Below the pieces are notes generated by a model. The model searched no databases. It was not told the origin of the DNA and saw only the letters and a list, made by a program, of their open reading frames with translations. Source: Colocasia esculenta (taxonomy: Eukaryota > Streptophyta > Magnoliopsida > Alismatales > Araceae). Taken from it: 64,000 nucleotides of DNA. The translations under genes were made by a program, and so were the position numbers. This document shows, in pieces, positions 12,462 through 23,423 of this stretch (positions within the stretch are counted from its first letter, which is position 1; every line of letters starts with the position of its first letter). The stretch spans positions 73,707,207-73,771,206 of the forward strand of contig CM024766.1 in assembly GCA_014218235.1 (NCBI GenBank). Reading direction: 5' to 3'.

Positions 12462-13852
12462 ATGGCTGCTTTTAGGAGTTCCAGCAGAGTGGGTGGTTAC
12501 AGCGTCGCCTTCCTCACGACGGAGCAACAGGAACATTTTGCTGCGGTAAGGATCAAGGTTTGTGGAAACAAGGCAATGGATATAAAAGACCTAGAGAAGC
12601 ATGGTATGCACAGCATAGTCAAAGCCATTCATAGGATGAAGTGGACAAAGATGTGTACTGTTTTTGAATCAAGTTATCCAGACCTTGCGAAAGCTTTCTA
12701 TACTTGCATGAAATCTGAAGCAGATAAGTCTCTCTCCTCCACATTCAAAGGTACACCCATTCATATCACTCATGATCTTTTGGAAAGATTATTTGGAGTC
12801 TCTGCAGTCGGACATAGTTTGGTGGACTCAGTGGACATTCATGCCAAGGGGCTAGGAATCATTGGAATAGACTACAAACTGAAGGATGGGAAGATCGACA
12901 TCAACCAGCTTAATGCTTTTAACAGAATACTGCACTTCATAGTCTGTCAGATTCTGGTGCTGAGAAGTGCTACTTTTTCAACTTGCCCAAATGGAGATTC
13001 TGGGCAGAGGCAGAAGTCAGAGTTGATGTTCTGGGCCATCCAAAGTCAAGATATCAACATGGCTCAGGTTATAATAGAGATGATGAAGTCTGCCACTGAG
13101 ATGATTTGGGATAAGAAGAATAAGTTGGCAGTATCACTACCAGATGCTCATTTGCTTACTATAGTTTTCAAGCACTATGAAATTGATCTGAAGGGAGAAG
13201 TGATGGAGAAGATGGGCCAGCCTATTCGGTCCAGAAACTTAAAGAAGAGTGGTTTTTCTCTTGTGGGGAATGTTTGGTCAAAGACTTCAGTGGCAGAAGG
13301 AGAGGCCATCATTGGTGAAGCTCCTGAAATTCCTATAGTTCTAGAGGTAGAGGCAGAAGTCAGAGTTGAAGAACCTCCTACACCTATAAGGAGGATTGAG
13401 GATATAGCACCGGTGCACATTGAGCTCGTTGGGCAATCATCTGAAGTTGTGATCCCCTCTACAGTCCCTGCACCTGATATTGAAGAATCTTTAGAGACTG
13501 TTGCTCACACTGAGGGGGAGCAGGAAGATACTCACATGGAAGACATCCCTAGTGTTCCTGTTGTAGATGTTTTTATGGAAGTTAATTTGGAAGAAGTCAT
13601 TCCGGAGGCTGTGGAACCAGGCCACATAGAAGACATTCAGATGGAAGATGCTCCAGCTTAGGGGGAGCCGGAGATTCAGGGGGAGCCTACTACTAATGCT
13701 TCTGCAGACCAATTTCAGGAAGGTGTTGTTGAAGACACCTCAGAAGAGGATGTTGAACCAGTTATTAGCTCCAGTAGAAAGGGTAAGGGTTTTGCCTCAA
13801 GAATTCCTTTACTCACCAGGAAGGCACACCACAGATCCAAGAAGAAAAAGAT
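12462..13852 (+). pseudogene. SIRE-like third ORF, segment 1 (envelope-position ORF)
   Basis: This is the first of three pieces of one long ORF. I chose ATG 12462 (MAAFRSSSR) as the start because similarity-like content begins there; the frame stays open upstream to 12156. Residues about 45-170 resemble the domain called 'putative plant transposon protein' in plant genomes, with the pattern 'YPDLAKAFYTCM...GTPIHITHDLLERLFGV'. The tail is acidic and Val/Glu/Pro-rich. An in-frame TAG at 13659-13661 breaks it, with the frame continuing to 13852. It is cut there by solo LTR B, whose AAGAT target copy is 13848-13852, and continues at 26299. By position it matches the envelope-like ORF of SIRE elements, but I see no convincing membrane segment, so that role is unproven. 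Confidence 0.75.
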
Positions 13853-13905
13853 TGTCACGCCCCGACGCGGAATATCGGAGCGCGAAGGCAGTTGCAAGTG
13901 AACGG
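13853..13905 (-). repeat. Solo gypsy LTR B, left end
   Basis: This is 53 bases of a minus-strand LTR starting TGTCACGCCCC on the plus strand, directly after the target copy AAGAT (13848-13852). It is interrupted at 13905/13906 by the Tat element, whose target copy AACGG is 13901-13905. It continues at 23424. Confidence 0.88.
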
Positions 13906-14627
13906 TGTGGTGGCTATTTCCTGCCACCTAAGCCCAAATGCGTCAAGGCCCATTAGTGCCTTCTCTTTGTGACGCGACCTCCCCGTACGGTCCCACGTCT
14001 CCGTGTGGATCGGGTGCAAGGGGGCCCACGTGCTAGTCATTCCAAGCGAAGCGTTGCCGAGCTCACCAGCGGGCGGCTTTCGAACAGGAGCGTCAATCCT
14101 GATGCACGGTACAACCCTGGATATCACCGAACAGCACGTTCGGGCTCCCATGTGGGTCACCTGCTCGGAAGGTGTGTCTAGAGGGTGCCGAGCAGGTTCT
14201 CTGGCTTGCGCCGCGGTTATAACTGCCCCAGGCCACGCGCTCCATTATCAAGAGGCACTAACTGCCTGGCATCCCAACGGGCACCTGAGCGCATAACTCC
14301 TCCTGTTATGCGTGCCCATCAAGGCGCCTTTTCAAGCACGATCTATCAACGTTACGCACGTTGACCTTGGCACCAACGCCTATAAAAGCACAGGTACAGT
14401 ACCATGCAAGGTACGTTCTCTCTCACGCGAACACGCTTCCACATTCCAAAACCCCCTGCCTTGCAAGCCCTCCACTGACTTAGGCATCGGAGGGTTTCCT
14501 CGATCTTCACCGGGCCCCCTGATCCATTTCTGGTCTTGCAGGCTCTCGTCCACACCGGCGATCGTCTTCCCTATCTTTCCAGTGGAGGCCCGTTTGGCTC
14601 AGGCCCAAATAGGATTACACCACCACA
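13906..14627 (+). repeat. 5' LTR of the Tat element
   Basis: A 722 bp LTR paired with 22698-23418. In the first 138 bases I count seven differences between the copies, most of them C/T or G/A changes. The TATA box is at 14381-14388 (TATAAAAG), with the leader after it. Confidence 0.94.
14381..14388 (+). promoter_or_regulatory. TATA box of the Tat 5' LTR
   Basis: TATAAAAG lies about 245 bases before the LTR end in a GC-rich context. The same site is kept at 23173-23180 in the 3' LTR. Confidence 0.75.
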
Positions 14628-14647
14628 TTTGGCGCCGTCTGTGGGAA
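14628..14647 (+). other. Primer binding site region of the Tat element
   Basis: TGGCGCCGTCTGTGGGAA begins two bases after the 5' LTR. This is the TGGCGCC-type site common in Tat and Athila elements and differs from the methionine-type site of the other elements here. I do not assign the tRNA. Confidence 0.75.
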
Positions 14648-14658
14648 GCGACGCAGCC

Positions 14659-15857
14659 ATGGCTCGCGGACGATCCTCATACCAGAATGTAGGGAGCCGG
14701 GCGACGAGGTCCCGTCAGTCGCGAGGAGACTCTCGCCGGAGATCCCCCCCTGTTGACGTCGCTATCGCCCGTGCCGGCGCTAATCACGACGTCCCTGCAC
14801 CAACGGCCGCCGCACCTGCAACTGCCCTTGAAGTAGCAGAACATCGGGGGCAGATGCAGCAGTTGACGGGCGTCTGCCTCGCCCTGCAGGTTCAACTGGC
14901 AGGAGCGGCGGCCCCGACGGTTTCCTTGCAGCGCGAGCGGCAGGCAGAATCGTCGCATCGACGCTCTCGCGCCCCCCCCCGATGCCTCAAGAGCAGCAGG
15001 CTGATTCGCCGCGCCGTTCCCACCGAGCTCCGTCAGAAGAGCGGGCACCGGAGCGCCGCGGGCGTTCGCCCCGTCGCTCTGTCGCCTCCCCCCGTCCGCC
15101 ACGATCAGTCGTGGGGGGAAACTCCCACGCGTCTGGACGAGGGGGCCCCGCCAACTCCGAGCAGGAGCTCGCTAGGCGCTTAAGGCATGTGGTTGACCTC
15201 GAGCGCCGCATGGACGCGATGGTTCAGCACGCTAGGGGAAAGCTCCGACGGAGGATGACTTGGACTTCCGCTCCCCTTTCAGCAGGGAGATCCTGGAAGC
15301 TCAGGTCTCCTCCAAGCTCCCTCTGCCCACCATCGCACCCTACGACGGCACTACCGACCCGGCCGACCACATCCACGGCTTCGAGTCGCACATGGTGTTC
15401 CATGGAGCATCAGATGCGGCCAAGTGCAGGGCCTTCCCTGCAACTCTCAAGGAGACCGCCAGGGCCTGGTTTGAAACACTCCCGACGGGCTCCATCACCT
15501 CCTTCTGCCAACTAAAGAAGTCCTTCGGAGACAACTTCCTTGGCAGAAGGTCGCAGCCACGAACGGCGGCTTCTCTCCTGGCCGTGCGCCAGAAGAAAGG
15601 CGAGGCACTCTGGGACTTCGTGAAGAGGTTCCGAACAGAGGCGCTTCGCATCTCGCACCTGGAGGTCCCTCTGGCAACCAGTGCCCTTATCCAGGGCACC
15701 CGCGACAACTTTTTGCAGAGGACCCTCGGCGTCCAGCAGTCCGCTACCCTCGTCGAACTGCTCTCCATCGCACAGCGCCACGCAGCTTGCGAGGAAAGCC
15801 TGGCAGCGAGCAGGGCCGAGCAGGGGGAGCTCTCGGATAAGAAGCGGCCTTCCGACA
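14659..15857 (+). pseudogene. gag: Tat gag, frameshifted and fused to pol
   Basis: The start MARGRSSYQ at 14659 lies just after the PBS. The frame changes near the ten-base C run at about 14971-14981 and again near 15235-15250. From 15260 one frame is open through the capsid region. That region reads like Retrotrans_gag: 'IAPYDGTTDPADHIHGFESHM', 'ARAWFETLP', 'FGDNFLGRRS', 'GEALWDFVKRFRTEAL'. After 'RPSDNMPRYNTILGR' (about 15850-15885) the protein runs directly into sequence that normally follows protease. The zinc knuckle and protease are therefore missing, and gag is joined in frame to the pre-RT region. This looks like an internal deletion, which would make the copy non-autonomous. Confidence 0.85.
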
Positions 15858-18800
15858 ACATGCCTAGATACAACACCATCCTCGGCAGGGGTCTGATCGG
15901 GCGCATCAAAGCAGTACCTTCGTCACTCCATCAGAAGATGAAATTTCCTACTCCGAGTGGAGTCGGCGAAGTGCTCGGGTGTCAGCGCGAGTCTCGTCGT
16001 AGCTATGTCCTCTCCTTAAGGGACAAGCAACCACTCGCTGATCCAGCCCCTCCAGCGACCGATCAACCTTCTACCAGCCGAGGAACGCCTGCTGAAGATT
16101 TCATCCCCATCCAGGTAGATGAAGACCCCGAACATGTCCTATACATTGGCGCCTTGCTAAACGAGGCCGAGCAGCAACGCTACACAGCCTTCCTGCTGGC
16201 CAATTTGGACGTGTTCGCCTGGTCTGATGATGAGCTTCCGGGCATCCCCCCGGAGGTAATGGTCCATCGCCTCCGTCTGGATCCACGGATCCCACCAATC
16301 CAGCAAAGGAGGCGACCTGTGAACCGTGAACGGCAGACCGTGATTCAGGATCACGTAGTCAAGAGCCGAACTGTTGGGCTCCTCCGAGAAGCCCAATATC
16401 CCAGATGGATCTCCAACGTGGTCCTCGTACGCAAGGCCAGTGGTAAATGGCGTGTGTGTGTGGATTACAAAGATCTCAATAAAGCAACGCCCAAGGACAA
16501 CTTCCCTCTGCCGCGCATTGACCAGCTGGTGGATGCTACTTCCGGACACGAGCTTCTCAGCTTTCTGGATGCCTACTTTGGTTACCACCAAATCAGTATG
16601 CATCCCCCGGATCAAGACGCCACGACGTTCGTCACAGACCTAGGCCTATAATGTTTTACCAGAATGCCTTTCGGTCTAAAGAACGCGGGTGCAACTTACC
16701 AGCGGCTGGTCAACAAGATGTTCGAGCAGCAGATCGGGCGCAACATGGAAGTCTATGTGGATGACATGTTGGTCAAAACACTTCCGAGCATTGACCACAT
16801 TTTCGACCTCCAGGAAACTTTCGCAACTCTGCGAAAGTACAATATGAAGCTCAATCCTGCCAAGTGCGCGTTTGGTGTCCGGTCGGGCAAGTTCCTCGGC
16901 TTCCTCGTGTCAAACAGAGGAATAGAGGCCAACCCGGAGAAAATCCAAGCCGTGCTTGAGATGAGCAGTCCAAAGACAGTGCGCGACGTCCAACGTCTGA
17001 CAGGACGTCTTGCTGCACTGAACCGGTTCATGTCCCGAGCAGTGGAAAGAAGTTTTAACTTCTTCAAGTTGCTCCGAGGCCCTAAAAGCACCTCGAAGCA
17101 AGGGGGGTAAGTACTATGGACTGAAGAATGTGAGGCTGCCTTCACCGAGTTGAAGGCATATTTGGCAGCCCCTCCTGTTCTCTCAAAGCCTGTGCTTGGA
17201 GAACCTCTGTTCGTGTACCTTTCGGTCACCGAACACTCCATCAGTGTAGTCTTGATCAGAGAAGTGGGAGCGGCACAGCATCTAGTTTACTACATCAGTA
17301 GGGTCCTCCAAGAAGCCGAAAGGAGGTACTCCAGAGCAGAAAAACTCGCCCTTGCTCTCGTCACGGCTGCTCGGAAGCTTAGGCCCTATTTTCAGGCCCA
17401 TTCCGTTACAGTTCTAACTGATCAGCCGCTGAAATCCATCCTTCAGCGGCCCGAGGCTTCCGACAGGTTGGTTAAGTGGGCGATAGAGCTTGGTGAGTTC
17501 AACATCAGCTTTCGACCGAGGACGGCGGTCAAAGCGCAGGCGCTAGCAGACTTCATGACGGAATGTACCCTTCCGGCCGAGCAGGATCCACTGTTGGCAG
17601 GAGAACCCCCATGGGAGCTCTACATCGACGGATCCTCTTGTGTCACAGGGAGTGGAGCGGGTTTGGTCCTCACCTCCCCGGAGGGGTTAGAGTTCCAATA
17701 CGCCCTCCGTTTCCGCTTTCCGGCCTCCAACAACGTGGCCGAGTACGAAGCTTTGCTATCCGGTATTCTCATGGCTAGGCACCTTAGAGCCATTCGGCTT
17801 AGAGTCTTTAGTGACTCTCAACTGGTTGCCAGGCAGGTGAGCGGACAGTTCGGAGCGAGGGAACCCCGCATGGCTCAATACCTCCAACAGGTCAAGAGCC
17901 AGACAGAGAGCCTCGTATACTTTGAAGTTATACATGTTCCATGGGAGCAGAATGTGCGAGCTGATGCATTGGCCAAATTGGCATCTTCAGGTGACATCGC
18001 CCCTTCCCGCTCCGTTTTTATTGAAGAGCTCGCCTTACTGAGCACGGAGGTTGATGTAGCTGCCATAGAAACGGGCCCACCAACCCCAAGTTGGGTGGAC
18101 CCTCTCTTGGCGTACTTTCTCTGGGGTGAGCTTCCGCCTGAACAGGGCGAAGCTCGGAAAGTCAGAATGCGCTCTCAGCATTTCACCCTCGTAGAAGGCA
18201 AACTGTACTGACGGTCCCTTGCAAGACCTCTTTTGCGTTGCCTCAACCCTGAGGAGGCCCTTGCGGCCACAGAAGAAGTTAATGAGGGGCTGTGCGGAAG
18301 CCACCTGGGGTGCAGAACGCTAGCGCGCAGCATAATCCGAGCAGGGTTCTGGTGGCCTTCTCTTCAGAAGGATTGCATGTCCTTTGTCAGGAAGTGTCCA
18401 GAATGCCAAAAGTTCAGAGAACTTATCAAGCAGCCTGCCGAACAGCTTCACAGCCTGTTCGAGCCGCGTCCTTTCGCCAGATGGGGCATTGATATCTTGG
18501 GTCCCTTCCCAGAGGCCCAAGGGCGGAAGAAATTTCTATTCGTGGCCATCGATTACTTCACCAAGTGGATCAAGGCCGAACCTGTCACCACAATCACTGA
18601 ACAAGCAGCATGGAAGTTCGTATGGAAGATCCTTCTCTGCAGGTTTGGCGTCCCAAGGGTGAACACCTCTGACAACGGGAAGCAGTTCGACAGCACCTTC
18701 TTCAAGCAGAAGTGCTCTGAGCTCGGGCTTTACAACCACTTCACCTCCGTGGCTCATCCTCAGGCAAACAGTTTGGTCGAAAACGCCAACCGAACACTGC

Positions 18801-19327
18801 TGCACGAGATTCGCACGAGAGTGGAGGCTGCAGGTGGATCGTGGATCGACGAGCTCCCAAACGTCCTTTGGTGTCACCAAACGACTGCTCGGGTAGCCAC
18901 AGGGGAAACACCTTTCCACTTAGCCTACGGCTCGGAAGCAGTTGTACCTCTGGAAGTAGCCCTTCCAACCATCCAAACAACCCACTTCGACGAAGCCGCC
19001 AATAATCGTGCTCTTCAATAAAAATTGGACATGCTGGGCGAACGACAAAGCGACGCCAGCATTCGCCTCGTTTCTTATCAGCAACGACTCGCACAGTACT
19101 ATAATGCGCGAGTTCGGCAAAGACGGTTCAATGTGGGAGATTTGGTTTTGCGCCGCTGTTCGGCTTTGGATCCCCGAAGAGCAGTCGGCAAACTTGCCAT
19201 CAAATGGGAAGGACCTTATCAGGTCACCCATGTCCTCGGAAAAGGCTCATATAAGCTAACTACCCCTAGTGGCGAAGCCATACCAAGGACTTGGCATGTC
19301 TCTAATCTTAAGGCTTATTATTTATAA
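15858..19327 (+). pseudogene. pol: Tat pol: RT, RNase H, second RNase H, integrase; no protease
   Basis: One reading frame runs from 15260 to 19327 with four in-frame stops: 16649 TAA, 17108 TAA, 18209 TGA, 19019 TAA. RT: 'WRVCVDYKDLNKATPKDNFPLP' region near 16450-16515, 'MPFGLKNAGATYQRLV' at 16664, and an intact YVDD at 16756-16767. The first RNase H is near 17190-17560. A second RNase H-like domain begins 'WELYIDGSS' near 17610 and includes 'NVAEYEALL' and 'VFSDSQLV'; this is the mark of the Tat lineage. Integrase: the zinc site reads 'VNEGLCGSHLGCRTLA', so the first His of the usual VHEG is Asn. The catalytic Asp residues are in 'WGIDILGPF' (about 18485) and 'TSDNGKQF' (about 18666), and the Glu is in 'ANSLVENANR' (about 18780). 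Confidence 0.92.
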
Positions 19328-19646
19328 AAGCCTTCTCTCAGCATCCTACCTCTCTCCTCCCTGTTCCTATTATTTCATAAGCATTTGGCATATACACCTG
19401 ATCGGAATCTTCTTTACGGTTCCCAACGATCTGCGTCTTACATGCAACGCTTGTGAAGCTAACGGACTCTGATCCGAGCAGGAACAGCCAACAAAAAGGG
19501 GGAAGATAGAGAAAGTGAAGCTACAAGACAATCTCATGAGCAGAAGATTTCATTCACAAAAAGTTTTTTTACATACGGGCCTTTCTTGGCCGTGGTTACA
19601 AAAAGAAAGTATAGGAAGGACATGGAACAGGAGAAAGCTAAGGAGC
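19328..19646. other. Spacer between Tat pol and the antisense gene
   Basis: About 320 bases with no credible gene. It holds the 3' side of pol and, on the other strand, the region after the stop of the antisense gene. Two short purine runs are visible near 19496-19520. Confidence 0.5.
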
Positions 19647-22236
19647 CTATTCGGAGGGGCCGGCACCTTCATCTGAAGAAGGCATTCGCCCAGATTGGAA
19701 TTGCGCGAAGCGCACAGCATTCAAGCGGGCGTCATTGGTCCGGCGCTTGCACTCCCGAACAGCGGCCTCAAAAGCTTCTCGGGCGCGCTCAACCCAGGAT
19801 AAGCTCTCTCCGAACTCTCTCCCAGCGTTGAGACCTACTCTGTAGCAGCGGGCCCCATACTGCTCCAATTCCTCCTTATAATCAGACCCAGTTTTGTAGT
19901 CCTCCACGGCACGGACCCCGGCATCTGAGACCACCTTGGCCAGAGCTTCCTTCTCGGCCCGGGCCACGGCGACATTCAGCTCCGAGGCTTGAAGGGCAGT
20001 CTTGAGGTTCTTCACCTCCTCCTCCAAATCCGCCTCGCGAGCCTTGTGCCTCGCCGTGAGGTCCTTGCAGAAAGCCGACTGTGCTTCGTATAGGTATTTC
20101 TGCTTTCGGGACCGAGCAGCCATAGCCTTCAGAACGCCTAGCAATGTGGATATCCCCTCCACAAGAGCCTCCAGATCGACGTCGCTTGCCATGTCATCAT
20201 CTGGGTTCTCGGGATGGTACTCTTCCGTTTGCACCTCCGGAGTCCTCTCGGCGGGAAGGTCCTGGCACCTTGCTAGGCGATCAAGGTAAGAGGCAGTCGG
20301 GCTAGGAGGCAGCTTCCTTGGCTACACTTCGATGCAACGAAGCGTCGCCTCTAGCGCTGCCACCGAGGGCACCTCGGGGAGCCTTCGGCGCAGCACCTCC
20401 CTCAGAGGCCTATCATCATCCCCGGAGCTCTCGTCCCCAGCCGCAACAGCGGCAGACGAGATCAGGGCATCAGCAGTCACAAGGTCTTCCGACAGACCCG
20501 ACCTGGAGGTCATAGCAATAACGCCCGTCGAAGCCGAAGCTCGACCCCCCCCCCCCCCGACGGCCTCCAGCCTTGTCGCCGGCCACACCTCCTCACTGTC
20601 CGTGGAAGGGGAGGCTGCAAGGGCTGTTACACGGCCCTCCTTGGCATCTTCAGGAGCTTGATTGCTCTTCTCCCCGAGGACGGCTGCACTCTCGCCGCCT
20701 GCAAGATCCTCAGCCATCACCTCGGCTGCATCCTCGCCGACTACACGGCCTTTGGTGATCACCGAGGTGGGGGGCATGGGGGGCAGGATGTCTCCACTTC
20801 CTTGCGGAATATCCCCCCTCGGAAGAACTGCCTCGCCAGAACCGCAAACAGCCGCTGGCGCAGGAGTGAAGTCCGAGGCGACCGCCCCATCCTCGGCACC
20901 GAGCTGCGCGCTCTCGTCTGGCACGCCATCCTGCCTGGCACTCCCTTCACCGGGCAGGACCTCTTGGGTCTCGCGCACCAGCGACTTTGCTCGCCCTCCG
21001 GAGCAGTCCGATTCATCGCTGACCATAATAAGGCCCAGCTCGGCGGACATCCTCACGACCACCTCCAAACGGTCCACAACTGGAGTTGCGGACGCCCTCT
21101 CCTCGGACGTCCCTGTACGCTGGCGAGAGCTTCTAGCCAGTAGAGGCTCAAGATCCTCTTCTTCTTCCTCCACTGCCGTGGCGCTCTCGGCAACACGCGG
21201 CATTGGCTTCGTCGCCTTCTTCTTCTTGCGAGCCCGGGGCTCGTAGGACACCTCCTCTTCGGAGGTGTGGCCCCCGGCCTGCGACTCCACCATGGCCGCC
21301 TTGTGCTTCTCCTTCCTCTTTGTTTGAGGGAGAGAAGTCGCCCCCGCGGTCATCGCCGTCTCAAGTGCCTCTTTCACGGCACCTCCTCTCGCTACGGCCT
21401 TTGCTTTCTGCGCGGGCCCCTTCGCGGAGCCTCCCTTGTCCAGCCTTATTGAGCAAAGGCTAACAGGGATCATCTCGGCGTAGTTCGCCATCTCCTTCTG
21501 GTCCCGACCAGTAGCTATTTCTTCATCGTCTAGAAGAAACATAAGAAGGGTTAGAACCCATGTATGTGGGAAAAGAAAATGAGCAGAGCAGCAGAAGACT
21601 TACCCCAGGCGCGGCTAAGCTTGCATTTCACAAGCTTGTACTCGGTCAGGTACCCCTCGGCGTGGTTCACCCCGGTCGTATTCAGCGACTGGGAGGCCGC
21701 GGCTGCCTCCTTAATCAAGAAAGGGGGCATGTCCACCCTCCTCAGGGGCTCCACCACCCTCACGGGGAAGTCCTGTCCACCCTTTGTTGTTGGACAGTCG
21801 GGGCGAGAAGTTGATCCGCATCCGGTTCGTACGGTGTTTCACGTACACGATTCCCATCCCGGACTGCGGAGAGCACGCCAAACTGAAGTGATTTCGGAAG
21901 ATCTCCGCAGTCGCTTCGATCTTCCTCTTCCTGCATATGATGCAAAAGACGAATATGGTCCTCCACGAGTTGGGCGTCAGCTGAATAGGCGCCACCTTCC
22001 AGCTCCGGAGCAGCTCCTTTGCAATCTCCGGCATCGGTAGCCGGAGACCAGCCTCTAGCAGATCCAATGAAAGCACGAAGCACGTGTGACTCGTCCTCGC
22101 GCATCAGGACGATCTCGTATTCCTCACCTATCCGGAAGCACTCTCGGAGACCCTCGAAGCTTCGATACTTCGCCGCTTTCGCTGCCACCGGCGGCATCCC
22201 GCTGGCTTCAACAACCTCCTTTCCCTTCTGGGCCAT
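19647..22236 (-). pseudogene. Antisense accessory gene of the Tat element, with a 74-base intron
   Basis: Start MAQKGKEVVEASG at 22236 on the minus strand. Residues about 50-150 carry a pattern seen in plant 'putative gypsy type transposon' proteins: 'LTPNSWRTIFVFCIICRK...INFSPR'. The frame slips near 22080 and near 21770. An intron fits at 21603-21530: GTAAGT at the donor and TTTCTTCTAG at the acceptor; removing it joins TGG-G to AC-GAT in frame. Exon 2 (21529-19647) has a Lys-rich stretch, a long acidic low-complexity region, one in-frame TAG at 20324-20322, and an Ala/Glu/Lys-rich coiled coil at the end (about 20110-19700). The total would be about 840 residues. Antisense ORFs between pol and the 3' LTR are known in Tat-lineage elements such as Grande. 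The function is unknown. Confidence 0.72.
21530..21603 (-). other. Intron of the Tat antisense gene
   Basis: On the minus strand the donor is CTGGG/GTAAGT and the acceptor is TTTCTTCTAG/ACGATG, 74 bases in all. Removing it restores the reading frame, and the intron contains in-frame stops for the upstream frame. Both agree with a real intron. Confidence 0.7.
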
Positions 22237-22387
22237 CACCGGAAGGCGGAGAGCACAACACACGAAGAAGAGAAGGAAGAACAGGAGCGGAGGAAAGCTT
22301 GAAGGAGAAGATGGCAAGCGGCTTGGGGAGCAGTGGACTCTGGAAAACCTTTCGAAGACAAAGACCCCGCTCTCACCCCATCCCCTT

Positions 22388-22394
22388 CCTTATA
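22388..22394 (-). promoter_or_regulatory. Candidate TATA box for the Tat antisense gene
   Basis: The minus strand reads TATAAGG about 155 bases upstream of the chosen start (22236), preceded by CTTCTT. The distance suits a plant promoter with a leader of about 120 bases. The plus strand reads TATAAAG at the same place, so strand assignment rests on the gene position. Confidence 0.5.
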
Positions 22395-22680
22395 AAGAAG
22401 GCGAGGCGCGAAATTCGAAGCGGGGATGGAAACGGCATTTCCCTCCACTCCAAGTCTCCTCTCGAATGACCCGCGGGTGACCGTTCGGGACTGGCGTGTG
22501 ACGTTCCGGGTTTGACACGACCCACGTGGTCATCATGAAAGCCTCATCTTCGAGGCGAACCCCTCTGCAAAAGCATCACTACGAGTCTGTTCGGATCTCC
22601 GTGGACGATACCGCATTTATGGCGGAGATGACACCCGAGCAGGGCGCCGCCCTCAAGCGCCCCGGCTTCTGAGCCACTTG

Positions 22681-22697
22681 AGGGCGTGGGGGGCAAG
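22681..22697 (+). other. Polypurine tract of the Tat element
   Basis: A G-rich tract (AGGGCGTGGGGGGCAAG) directly before the 3' LTR start TGTGGTGG. This is the expected plus-strand primer site. Confidence 0.8.
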
Positions 22698-23418
22698 TGT
22701 GGTGGCTATTTCCTGCCACCTAAGCCCAAATGCGTCAAGGCCCATCAGTGCCTTCTCTTTGTGACACGACGTCCCCGTACGGTCCCACGTCTCTGTGCGG
22801 ATCGGGTGCAAGGGGGCCCACGCGCCAGTCATTCCAAGCGAAGCGTTGCCGAGCTCACCAGCGGGAGGCTTCCGAACAGGAGCGTCAATCCTGATGCGCG
22901 GTACAACCCTGGATATCACCGAACAGCACGTTCGGGCTCCCATGTGGGTCACCTGCTCGGAAGGTGTGTCCAGAGGGTGCCGAGCAAGTTCTCTGGCTTG
23001 CACCGCGGTTATAACCGCCCCAGGCCATGCACTCCATTATCAAGAGGCACTAACTGCCTGGCATCCCAACGGGCACCTGAGCGCATAACTCCTCCCGTTA
23101 TGCGCGCCCATCAAGGCACCTTTTCAGGCATGATCTACCAACGTTACGCACGTTGGCCTTGGCACCAACGCTTATAAAAGCACAAGTACAGTACCATGCA
23201 AGGTACGTTCTCTCTCACGCGAACACGCTTCCACATTCCAAAATCCCCTGCCTTGCAAGCTCTCCACCGACTTAGGCATCGGAGGGTTTCCCCGGTCTTC
23301 CCCGGCCCCCTGATCCATTTCTGGTCTTGCAGGCTCTCGTCCACACCGGCGATCGTCTTCCCCATCTTTCCAGTGGAGGCCCGTTTGGCTCAGGCCCAAA
23401 CAGGATTACACCACCACA
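22698..23418 (+). repeat. 3' LTR of the Tat element
   Basis: A 721 bp LTR ending CCACCACA, followed by target copy AACGG (23419-23423). The TATA box is at 23173-23180. Several CG dinucleotides differ from the 5' copy, as expected of methylation decay. Confidence 0.94.
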
Positions 23419-23423
23419 AACGG

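Larger units (their letters stand above)
13906..23418 (+). mobile_element. Tat-lineage Ty3-gypsy retrotransposon with an antisense gene
   Basis: The 9513 bp element is flanked by AACGG (13901-13905, 23419-23423). Both LTRs start TGTGGTGG and end CCACCACA, a perfect 8-base inverted terminal repeat. The order is LTR, PBS, gag, RT, RNase H, second RNase H, integrase, antisense gene, purine tract, LTR. The second RNase H-like domain and the spacer gene after integrase mark the Tat lineage. It is much more GC-rich than its neighbours. Protease and the nucleocapsid end of gag are deleted and pol has four stops, so it is inactive. It is inserted in solo LTR B. Confidence 0.94.

Noticed and set aside
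20658..21246. Open frames on the plus strand opposite the Tat antisense gene
   Set aside because: They are GC-rich shadow frames. The minus-strand frame has the domain-like pattern, the intron and the coiled coil.
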